Below, in pieces: positions 43,226-53,817 of a stretch of 64,000 bases of DNA. Below the pieces are notes generated by a model that saw only the letters and a list, made by a program, of their open reading frames with translations, did not search any database and was not told the origin of the DNA. A program made the translations under genes and the position numbers. This DNA is from Lineus longissimus. Its lineage: Eukaryota; Nemertea; Pilidiophora; Heteronemertea; Lineidae. Positions within the stretch are counted from its first letter, which is position 1. Each line of letters starts with the position of its first letter. The stretch covers positions 1,984,001 through 2,048,000 of the forward strand of contig NC_088314.1 in NCBI RefSeq assembly GCF_910592395.1, written 5' to 3'.

Positions 43226-43449
43226 GTGTGAAGTCGGATGAAAATCTTTGATATCGGATTCTAAACACAACACTTAAGTTTTAAGAGAAAGTGACCTGTG
43301 AAGTGATTCATAAGAAGAGAACGTGAATGGAGAAGGCGTTGAATCAAGGTGTTGCCAATTATAAGGTTTGTAAATGCCTTGACCAGCCACCATCAAATCA
43401 GATATAACGATATACACGATCACAACTGTCCCTTGCTATATATTCTTAC

Positions 43450-46400
43450 CTTGACACGTCACTGTATCCTTCGGCAGCCATTTCCTCTTGTCGCTGCAGA
43501 TCTTAGTAGCAGTAGATAGTGGGGACGTCATCTTGGAGCCGTAAAGACACTTGTATTTCGCTACCGCGCCGTAAGTGGTCCCTGCGGTTTGGACTTTCAC
43601 ACCAAGATATTCAGTGGGCGGACCACAGTCAATTACTAGAGACAATAGATCAGAGGACGTTAGATAGTCACCAAATCATTCAATCAGGCTTTGCTCACAG
43701 TTACTTCAGTTCAGGGTAATGATGATAACAAATATTGTATGGATTGTTATCCAATCTTTCATAACGAAGACTAAATCTTCTTGGTATTGGTAAAGTTCTC
43801 GACACTTCTCAGATTTGATTTCAGGAATCGATGCCGAACTGTCGATATTGGTTGTCTCGACAAACACCACGAGGGTGGAGTTTGAATGAAGCGAGAACCT
43901 TTGAGATTGGGGGCGAAACGACAGCTCCACGTGAGTGGTGTTTTGTGGGACAACCAATACCGAAGGTGAAGTGTCAGTTCCTATTCTAACGCACCTCAAA
44001 CTAAACATTGAGATATTTGGCCCGAAGCGTAGGTGATGTGATGGTCGAACTGAGGATGATATTGTGAGAAGAAGAGCAAAGGAAGCCGAGCTAGTTATGG
44101 TCCCACGCAAGGACTTATGAAAAATGGTAGAGAATTCAAAGAGGGAAGCAAAATCATGGCGCGATGGGAAAGAAGGAAGGACTCTCAAGGAGAGAGAACT
44201 GGAACTTACGTTTACAAGTCACGCTGCCAGACCATGTACCGTTGAATTCGCAACGGATGCGGTCATCCCTCTCAAACTCCCAACCTTTTTTACATCGGTA
44301 AATGAAAATTGTCCCTTGATCTAAAGTGTCCTTCTTGGGGTCGAACTGTTCCACGACATTGGGGACTTTCAGATTTGGTAGTTGACATTTGATTGCTGTT
44401 TAAGAAAAGAGTTCTGCTTTGTTTGTAAAATGGTTCTCGAACAATCAGTAATAAGAAGAGAACGTATGAAGAAATTGGAGTTTTAAACGAATCAGTTTCA
44501 AAACGGGCCGATGTGATGCCAATTTCCGTCCAACAAGTTAAGCAAGTAAATTGTTCTGAAACGTGTGTGCCGATGAGTAATAAAAAGGGAACGTGTATGG
44601 AAAATTTAAGATTCGTCAGACTATTGCATCTGAACAACTGACAGCGTCTTCACATGCCTGGAGCATGATTGTTTATCAGATCAGATTGAGGCAAAGGATG
44701 GGTTCATTCTCCATCAGCAATGACTTTCCTTTAAGTTCACTTACGTTGACATGATGTCTTGATGGCATTCATGAACATTGCATCCATACATGTCCATGTT
44801 TTAGACTTGGACTTATCGGGGAACTCATACCCAGGGTTGCAGGTGTAGTTTACCGAGGCATTAGCAGTGGTGAGCGTGCCATTCCTAATCAACTTCATCA
44901 CTGAGCGTGGCATTTTACAGTCATCTGCAACGAATTTATAGGAGAGTGGTAGGCAGAGGAGACATCCCGCAATAATCTTCAATAGTGTGAAAAAGTTCTC
45001 CCCGCGTAAATTGATTTGACACTACACTGCATTCAGTTGGTGTTTTCTCATCCAATACGCGTGGATCTCTCTCTCTCTCTCAGTTAATCTTTTCACGAGA
45101 AGATTCGGAGATCCTATGAGCAGCTCATACTGCGTTCGAAACAAAGAGAACGTGCAACACGCAGGTGGTTGTCAACTTGCTGAAACTAGATTGGCCGATG
45201 ACTGGTCTCCGTTCAGGGTCTTTGTCGGGTCTGAGCTGATCCAGAATATTATAACTTACCGTCACAGATTATATCTGGCCCGTCCCACTGCCCATCTCCC
45301 GTGCAAACCTTCACCACATCACGGCCTGCCCTTGGCTTGAAGCCCTTCTTACACTTATACGTAACCTTCCCCAGGGCGGGAGTGGTCTTCTTCCCGTTGT
45401 GTTCTGCATGCGTGGCCTTCGGCGGCTCCCCACAGGGCTTGCTTGGAACACACCTGATTCCCGGGCCTTTCGTCCACATCATGCCGCCTTCTGGATCTTG
45501 TTTGCACCACCTGCGGGTTGCTGAGGAGCCGTCCCACTTGCTGCCCGAGAGGCACCTGTAACCGATGGATGTGCCGATGGGAACGGAGTTGTTGCCCCTG
45601 ATGGTTGTGTAAGCGTTCCTTTCCTCTGGTGGGTTCCTACACACCCCTGAAAATTGCAAATGTAGTGTTCAGAAATTTTTCGTTTTTTGGCAAAGCGCGA
45701 GTTCATCTGTATGATCAGTTGTTCCTATTTCAGCGGTACATGTGTCCACGAATACATAGTAGCTACGCTAATACGTCCCGTATGAAAGAGAGTCCTTTTA
45801 GGACAGAATAACGGTAGTATTGGAAATTGCTTACTTCTTACGCAGCGCAACTGCACTCGGCAACGCTTACATGTCCTTGGTAAAAAACACTTGTTTCCCA
45901 CTTTCCTTACTCTCATATCTCGACCGAACTCAGTAGAATACATGAAAGGAAAAAGGTAGAGTTATTAATGAAGTAGTCGCAACCACTGATCTATAGATCA
46001 ATATCACGGATCTTATTTCTGAAATCCACACAGAAATTCCAACGGAGTCATTATTCTTCTTGTTTCAAAAGACCAAACCTTGATACTAATATGATGAAAT
46101 TATTTTCCAAACACGTTCTCCTCTTATTGTTCATTTGAGAAGCATCGCTGTGATCGTACACGCGACAGCATAAATTTGAAGAAGACATACATTATAACTG
46201 TCTTCTCTGCAGCAGGGTTGAGCTGTTGTCTAAGATGATCGAGACAGAGGAGTCGATCGGCCATGTTCTTATATTAAGTGTTGACTGGTTCCAGATATCA
46301 GATCCTACTCGCTGACTTTGAGCTGGTAATCTGTAGGTCAGTCTCCGGTCATGTAATGATAAAGAAAAATGCAAATTTGTAGTGTCTCCTCCAGGGTTGT

Positions 46401-48019
46401 GACTGTCTTCGATGGAAAGTGTCATACAGTACGCTTTCTGCGTTTCTGACTATGGTTCATACGGTTCGTATATTGGCCATAGTGGCCTACCTACCACGAA
46501 TGAAAATTGCACCAGAGGAGCTGATACCCGCGAGGACAAGAGAGAGATGGTCCCCTGGTTTCTTTCGACATCACGTCTTTGACTTGCTCCTTAAACGTGC
46601 TGTCACAAGTGACTATTGCCTGTTGAAATAAACGAGGGGAGACTCCAGGTAACATATATACGTCAAGTGAAATTTCCATAATTTTGCCAGCAAACAAAGA
46701 GCAAAAGCCTGAGGTATGGGATAAGCCTTTTATCAAACGGGGTTTCGATATTATAGAAACAGTGAGAGAAGAGAATTGAACATTTGCTGAAAGAAGCTCA
46801 TAACCACGAATCATGCGAAAACCAATAATGATCTTGATGATGATTTGCTAGGATGATAATGTCGACGACGAAAGGATGGGATTTGTCGCTTTTTATTCGC
46901 TTCTGTCGTTTCAAATTTCGAGTCATTGCCTCTGAAGATAATCGTGTGAATCCGCTACACTTGCCTTTATTGCGAGTCCATCAGCACGAGTGTATGCCGT
47001 GCACGAGTCCGACCCAGTAAAAAGGACACCGTCACAGTATGACGTCGCGGTGCAGGCCACAGCCACATCACCTGGGCGACATTTCGCTGCAGATGGAGAA
47101 TCATCTTTTTGTTCAGAGAGGGGGCCAAACACTGAAACAAGAAACCATTAGGCCGGAGTGATACTGGGTTCTCGTTGTCACTTGTCATGATTCACTTCTC
47201 GCGAGTTAACTGAATTAGGCTTGAAAATATGACGTCAGGGTGAACAGTGACCTCGTGATGAATCGTATGTGGCCCGCTCTTCGGAAATGACTTGTTCGTT
47301 CTTCATGTCACGCATGAAAAGTGAGCAGTGACACGTTGCATGTGAAAACGTGAACTCCATGTAATCGCAGCCTTGGCCGTCAACTTCTTGGTCAATGTCG
47401 GAGTAAATACTTATCAAGGGCAAGCTGGTGCGCTGTACTATCCAGTTTCACTCTATAGTCACTTAAGATTCGACCTCCCAACATGTGAACAAGAACTTGA
47501 ATTCACACGACTGCTGAAATTATCATCTGGCCCATCTCAATGGTGAAAAACCATTTTGTATTTGTCACGAACCTTCCGACATTGCTACGATTACAAACAA
47601 ACTTCTGTGTGTGATTTTGAAGGCTTACCTTTATAATGTGACGCTGGAAGAAATCGACAAAGATGAATAGCAAGGCAATGCCTGGAGTAGCGTTGAGAAT
47701 AAGTTATCAGCTGGCGCTTCGTTGTATTCGTTTTTTACGCAGGGTATCCGTCTATATCATGTGGTGATATGTTGGGAGCCCATGCCGTTGGTACGACCGG
47801 TAATCGCTTGAACTCGGACCACGATCAAGAGAGTATATCAAGTTTTGCTGGAGTGAAGCCGTGTACAAGAGCCGAGTGACGCACAGTTCACCAAAAAACG
47901 CCTTTTGCTGGATGGCGAAAGACCTGTCTTTCTTGATATGATCGAGGAGGTCTTCTGATGCCCTTACCTTCTGACGATTCTGTTCCCACAAGCAACAGAA
48001 TGCTGACAACCAGTAACAT
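43450..48019 (-). CDS. Secreted sushi/CCP-repeat protein with cysteine-rich N-terminal module
   Basis: A signal-peptide exon (48019-47968; upstream in-frame Met at 48082) codes for MLLVVSILLLVGTESSE and ends in phase 1. Exon 47131-46965 enters in phase 1 and codes for AAKCRPGDVAVACTATSYC then GSDSCTAY. It ends at a GC-type donor (AAG, then GCAAGT) in phase 0, matching exon 46619-46495 (IVTCDST, CPRGYQLLWC). The C-G-L-x-C spacing recalls the cysteine-rich modules at the end of PCSK9. Five sushi (CCP) modules follow in phase 1-1 exons: 45646-45260 (two modules), 44924-44745, 44395-44210 and 43635-43450. Each has four Cys and a late Trp, for example GDGQWDGPDIICD. The join between 46495 and 45646 is unresolved. 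The last exon either splices on at 43450 or reads to a TAG at 43436. It is probably an extracellular adhesion, complement-like or recognition protein; no orthologue is recognised. Confidence 0.7.
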
Positions 48020-48679
48020 CGCAGCAACTGTCAGCGTCGAACAGGAGCTATTTACCAAATAGAAGTTATTGCAGCTTTGCAATGCATGAACATAATTCGA
48101 AACATTGCGCCTGAAGGAATTGAGAGACGTTAAGCAAACTCAATTTATGTACTTTATTTCAGCAAACAATATTTTATTTTGAGGTATCAATACCATGGGA
48201 TATTTGTTTTAAAGTGGATGATCATTGTAGACTTCATGTGTAATAATAGTTGTAGCAATAAGAGGAATATTTGTGAAATGATCAATAAGACGGGAACATG
48301 TATGGAAAATAGTCTCTGCCACCTTGGTAAGAAACCAATACAAACGCCTTACGAATGGCAAGAAAAACGGGGACATGTCTTGAAAAGGTCGTATTACACA
48401 AACATCGTTGATTCTGAACATTGGCGACCAAAATCTAAGACAGAAGTGATCTTACACACTGAAAAACTTGAGGAAGGGAATGAAAATCAATGGAAAGAAT
48501 ACCATAGAGGCTGTTTATGTTGGCCGTTAAGTCAAATACGAACGACAGGCAAAAAAACAGAGGTTGGAAAGCCTAGGTTCATTTAACCATTTCGTTCTTA
48601 CTCCGTTTTCTGATATCGGACTTGGGGAGTGGAGTGGAGCGGGGTAGTGGTGTGGGGATAACCTTATGCTGAGGCAATA

Positions 48680-49555
48680 CTAGTCTAGAATATCCAGTTC
48701 GTTCTCAACGACATCGTCCTCTAACACAAACTCATCTGTTTCATTCTCGGGTTTGACAAACTCTGTCACAAACACAGACGGAAGTGTCACGTTCGAGTCC
48801 TTTTCACTCGACGCACTGCGCAGAGATTTAGATTTTGTAGGAGACATGGAGGCCTGAATAGGGGGCAGCACCAATTTCCCATGTTTTCCGCGTTCATCAG
48901 TGTCTAAATATCTTTGAAAATTATCCTGTTCGTCCAGATCATGTTTCGTACTCTGATCCACTATTAGCATATTTCCATCGAAACCTGAAGCATCAGTCAT
49001 ATCGCCAGAATCGGGTAAATGTGAAATAGATCTGTTGCTTTTCTTTGCAGAAAGGAACATATCGTCCGACAATGTTCTATCAAACACTTCCGGTTTCTTC
49101 CGTTGTCGTAACAACCGTTTGACTTCCTTCCGGCGTCGCGTTTCGGGATTCATCTGTTTCAACTCCGCCTCTAACTGCGGCATGACCTCCTTCTGGTACC
49201 CATCAGGCCCGTACGTGCCGTACTTCCCTTGCGGTTGATTCTTGGGACTCAACTCGAAGTCTTTCGCAGCCTGGTTCAACACCTTCCGGTAGGCCACATG
49301 ACCTCGCAGCGACTCCCGCAGTTCCCCAATCTCTCGCGTACACTTCGCAGTAAATATATGCTCAGCTTGGTCAATGTGGCGGTTAAATGATTGTCTCTGA
49401 AGCAAAATGTTTTTATTCAACGCGTCCGCCTTCTTGTATCTGTTCGATGTGGCCCTTTCCAGACACTCGATCTTGCTCTCGAAGTAGTACCCCCGATTGT
49501 ACGGGTCGTAGAACAACTTCCGGTCCTTGATTGTGATAACGTTCTCGTCCGTCAT
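48680..49555 (-). CDS. Intronless unrecognised coiled-coil-type protein, 291 residues
   Basis: A single open frame starts MTDENVITIKDRKLFYD and ends ENELDILD-stop. An upstream in-frame Met at 49591 is less likely, because MTDEN begins a charged region typical of a start. The first 110 residues look helical and charged (SNRYKKADALNKN, AKCTREIGELRESL, YRKVLNQAAKDFEL). A Gly-Tyr patch (GKYGTYGPDGYQ), a basic stretch (RRRKEVKRLLRQRKK) and an acidic Ser-rich tail follow. I see no signal peptide, membrane span or catalytic motif. The length and biased composition make chance unlikely. It lies between the sushi gene and the M13 gene, upstream of and co-oriented with the former. Every other well-supported gene in the window is split, so an intronless gene suggests retrocopy origin or a lineage-specific gene. 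Its role is unknown. Confidence 0.7.
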   Translation of the reverse strand: MTDENVITIKDRKLFYDPYNRGYYFESKIECLERATSNRYKKADALNKNILLQRQSFNRHIDQAEHIFTAKCTREIGELRESLRGHVAYRKVLNQAAKDFELSPKNQPQGKYGTYGPDGYQKEVMPQLEAELKQMNPETRRRKEVKRLLRQRKKPEVFDRTLSDDMFLSAKKSNRSISHLPDSGDMTDASGFDGNMLIVDQSTKHDLDEQDNFQRYLDTDERGKHGKLVLPPIQASMSPTKSKSLRSASSEKDSNVTLPSVFVTEFVKPENETDEFVLEDDVVENELDILD

Positions 49556-52500
49556 GTCTGATGAGCAAGTTCGGAAAGACAAAGTAAACAACTACTGATG
49601 GCGCAGCGGTCTTATCCTAATAAATTCCACGAATCCCTCTCTAGAGTCGGGTTTTAATTAATCCTGAACGTTCATCCGTTTTTTGAAAGCCTCCGATGAT
49701 TGCAGTCCCTCGTCTTTGTTTGGATGCCTGTAAACAGAAGACGTATGCCGTAAGAAGACGATCAAGATCATAAGGGTTAGGTTCGGACCTCATAAACCCA
49801 TGATGGTAGTGAGGGCTTCGTAAAGGACATCCCCTTTAAAGGTCACTGAAAACAGTGTAGTGTTACCGGTTAATCCATGTCTTCATGAAGTGTGATAGAC
49901 ATGGGGCTGTTAAGTATCATTACACTAACGAACTATAATTTGTTTATGACAACTCCTATTACTCCATTGACCATATATTTCACGTATTTGCTGAGATCTG
50001 AATAGGACCTAAGTAATGATAATAAGTAATAATAAGTTTATTGGCATTTCCATTTGAGAGTTTCCACACAATGACGAGAGGTATACTAAATAGCTCTTAA
50101 TTTGTTTTGGGCGCAGAACATGGCGGAAGGCGGGGTATGGAACCTTGGTTTTATTGAGGCAGGTGGCATGCATGCATGGCTTTGACTGACAAAGTAAGAT
50201 ATCAGCCGTTGTTCATACGCGCTAATAAACATGAAAACAGAGTCTCTTTAATGGAAGCTCGACTACACCAACAAGGACTGAAGTTGTATATGATATCAGC
50301 TATGAATGCTTGATCAATGGATCATCACAGAGTTCATGTGAATATCATCAGTTAATTTTGGTTGATGTATTCATTTCAAGATATAACTTGCTCATAACAT
50401 TGTATGTGGGAATGCAAATCAACAAAGCACACACAGCTACGGTTCTTGGGCATAATCGCGATATCAATACGATTCCATGTATGTCCAACTCGTTTATGGA
50501 GAAGATATTGGTAACCCTTTGCTGTGTAGAAAGCAAAACGCGTAGTTAGTATCGTTAAATACTTCAGGGTATCCTGCTCAAATTACAAACTACGTCGAAT
50601 CGGGGTGTCTTACTAGAGGCGTATCTGTTCATCCAAAAAGACTCTCCCTGACGTAATCGAAAACGTACCTTGAACAGTCAGGGCGATGATCCAGAGTCCG
50701 GTGGTCTGATACCTGGGCTAGTCCTCGGAAGTCCTTCGGTGAATGATGCTCTACCCTTGATCCCTTGCCTTGACCAGTTGAAACCAGCAACCTCTCACGT
50801 ATCCTTCCTTGGGTTCGCGGAGTTTTTAGCCAGACTTACTCCATATTTGTCGTTTGTTCCGTGTTCTAACAGAACCTACGACTTTACCGTTGCTCAAGGA
50901 ACTAAATGATTTTAATGGTCATCCTGCTAGCCATGCCACTTAGGTAGAATAACCGTAACTAATCAGGGTTAAACTCCCGTATTAAACAATATGTACACTA
51001 GCGTTAGCAAAATTCTGACCATTCAACCTGTGCACTCTTCGTCTTGAAACGTTTGGCAAGACTAGGCCTCTAAAGCCTACGTTATTAATCCCAGGGAAAT
51101 TATTAAATATTGCTAGTGCGTATGGCGCTGTCCAGCCAAGCGACTATGTCTTATCATGTAATTAAGCTTACAATGCCAAGAATTAAGGTCTATCTGATTG
51201 TACATCACTGGTAGGCCAATATGGAGGACCTTCAATTGTGTATAACGAAAGTATATCAGAAATCAGAAACACAAATGGTGTCAAGTTCGAGGTGTCATTT
51301 TGTTAAATACGAGAGTTTTGTAGTTTTTTGCTCGATGACCGCCTAAATCCTTTGAAATCGTGTCGAGTTGGCAGCCAACAGACTCTTTATTCCTGGTATT
51401 AAACTACTGGCCAGCATGGTCACTAACGCTTCTGAAACTAATCCTATAACTCCCACTTTCTCATTATACAAATTCTCCATTTATTTTGTGTTAATAGGCC
51501 TAGTGGAGGCACGTTTAACTTTTAACTTAAGGCATTAGGTCCTTCAACTAGGATCAATGTTTGCATTTAATTTAAGGCAGGGTATGCGAATCAATCAGAC
51601 ATTCCATTGCAAAAGCGACATCGTCAGACCTCCAATATTGCCTCTAGGCTCACTCATATAGCAATATTGGTCAAAGAATTTTGAAGTGTGTGATGAGTTT
51701 ACGATAGGCATTGAGTAATACCTACATGTACTATAAGTGCTGGTGCAGTATCCAACCATCAAGCACTCAGTGATAGCACTGTACTTCCGGCGTCGCCAAT
51801 GTACTTCCGGTCCCACGATGACCATGACATCTGCAGTTAGATAAGTCAGGGACGAGATATGGCGATGTCTGCGTACTCGAGGTACACTGTACGGTAACGA
51901 TAATAACAGCGGTCAAAGGGCCCTTTTTTCGAAGTTCTGTTATTAAGTTATGATGCAAATACCAATGAACGGTAGTTTTCATCGATCTGAATCATCAGCA
52001 TTTCACTACAGACCAGTTATTTCCCTGTTCTACCCCCGGCATAGTTTAATCTCGCTAATACCGATGGAAGTATACAAAGTGGTCGGAATGATATACAAAA
52101 TAGTTCCAGAGATGACGGTGCGACCGGAAGTAAATAGTTTTGATATTGGCTGGGCTTCATATACCGTAGTACTTTATTTCTGCAGTTGACTCACTGGCGT
52201 TATAACTGGCCAACGATCACCACTAGAATCTGGCTCGTGCGCGCAAGCGTTTTTGGGGAATTTCACCTGGTGTGGTATAATATTTGTCAGATTGCATGAT
52301 GAAGTGGCTGAATAGCAAGATATTCTGATTTCGGCACTGATGTTGTCCCAATAGCCAATGGTGATTGGTTAATCCAAACCTAACCTGACACAAGATGGCG
52401 CCGGCCGCGAATTTTTTTCCCCTGAACCTTTGGGGCACTATAGTGTACATTTGTACAGGGACTTTCAGCCAATCAGACTTCGACAAATACATGACGTCAG

Positions 52501-53817
52501 AAGTCTTAGAAACTTTAGAGCAGTTGGTAGAGCGCTCGTCAAAAATGGCAGAATACGATGTTCGATTCAAAGGTCGCGAGTTCGAATCCGGTTATGGACA
52601 AAAATTTTCTTTTTCTTTTTTTCTCAAAGCAGCAAAGTTACGACGAACAAACTTTGACAATAAACCTCGTCTGCAGAATGACATACCAAAGTATCTCTCT
52701 CCGAATCTGATATCAAAGTGAACATTTGAGCCATTGAAGTTATGCCTAGTTAGATAAAATAGCTACCATAAAGCCTCAAATGAATAATAACGACTACCTC
52801 TCGCATGCCCGTCAAGAAATGATAAACCTATTCCCCCCATTGAAGCGATAAAATACACTTTTGACAAATGAGTAACGTGTCTGATTGTTCTCAAGGTGGC
52901 TTAGATTGGAATTCGAACCAAGGCCATTGAAATATTCCTTGTGAATTCCTCGTTAACACTGCTTTTTTTCTTGTACCAATCTCATGATAGTTAGTTTAGT
53001 TTCACAATAGACTTGGCACAGTTGTTTAAAAAGGTGTCTACCGTTGGAATTTGAATCTCTGAACGTTTCTTTGTGTAATTAATCAAGATTACTTTGTCAG
53101 TATTCTACCTTGAAGGTGGTTGATATCACTTTGAATAAATAAAGAATAAACGATTAGACAAACACGAATAAGTCAACGTTATTGTTTCTAAAGGTACTTC
53201 TTGTTAAGCTTCTCTCTTTTCACACTGGATAACTTTACTTCAGTATCTTCCGAGTGGTGATTGTTGGTGTAAAACTGTTGATGGTTCTCCTGGCCATGCC
53301 GGAACAGCTACCTTTCATTATGGCAAAGTAAAAATTGCTGTTAAAGAATGATGCAGATTCGCCTCATGAAGCTCAGAAATATCTGACAATCATTCCTCAT
53401 GGGAACAAAAATCCGACACGGTGTGGATATCGCCTCCTAAGTAACACTCTGAGAAGTCTCTCTTCAAGCTTTACTTAACGAAATTAGGGAGATTTCGATA
53501 TTTGCAAAGCCATGTAGCGTTGGATATTCCGTGCTCCATCCTGAGCAGTTTTAGCTCTAAATCAGCGGTGCTTAGTCGTCAGACTAGGTCAGAAACATAT
53601 CAAATGGAAGACACAGGTCCACAGAGTACCAATTATAAATAAGACTTGTTTTATTTATTCTTATACTAAGAATCTTGCTAATACTCATATCTTCCGGAAG
53701 CTCGAGCTTAATGCAAATTTAGGCTGCTCTAGTCAAAAGTTATTTTTATTACAGATTTATTAAGACACGCTGGATTGTTAAAACAAACTGACTGAGTGTA
53801 TTTCCTCAGGAAGGTTC
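49556..53817. other. Intergenic span upstream of the M13 peptidase gene
   Basis: A SINE-like copy lies at 52509. No other coding exon, domain or RNA gene is recognisable. The span should contain the promoters of the intronless gene (minus) and the M13 gene (plus). Confidence 0.4.
52509..52625 (+). mobile_element. tRNA-derived SINE-like copy
   Basis: TAGAGCAGTTGGTAGAGCGC (A box) and GGTCGCGAGTTCGAATCC (B box) are clear but separated by an enlarged middle, followed by a T-rich tail. The anticodon arm cannot fold normally, which argues for a SINE or pseudogene rather than an active tRNA gene. Confidence 0.6.

Larger units (their letters stand above)
39518..43435. other. p38 3' UTR and convergent intergenic span
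   Basis: The p38 3' UTR probably runs to the AATAAA at 40841. Beyond it I see only a SINE-like copy (42996) and AT-rich sequence. If the sushi gene splices at 43450, its last exon should lie here, but I cannot find one with a cysteine pattern or membrane span. Confidence 0.4.

Noticed and set aside
47235-47423. Cys-containing minus-strand frame between sushi-gene exons
   Set aside because: Entry phase (2) and a weak acceptor do not fit between the signal-peptide exon and the exon at 47131, which already join in phase.
48179-48586. 135-codon plus-strand frame
   Set aside because: It contains the dispersed 33-bp motif but has no other support; treated as a repeat observation, not a gene.
52509-52600. 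Possible functional tRNA gene
   Set aside because: A and B boxes are present, but the middle is too long for a normal anticodon arm and the copy has a SINE-like T-rich tail.
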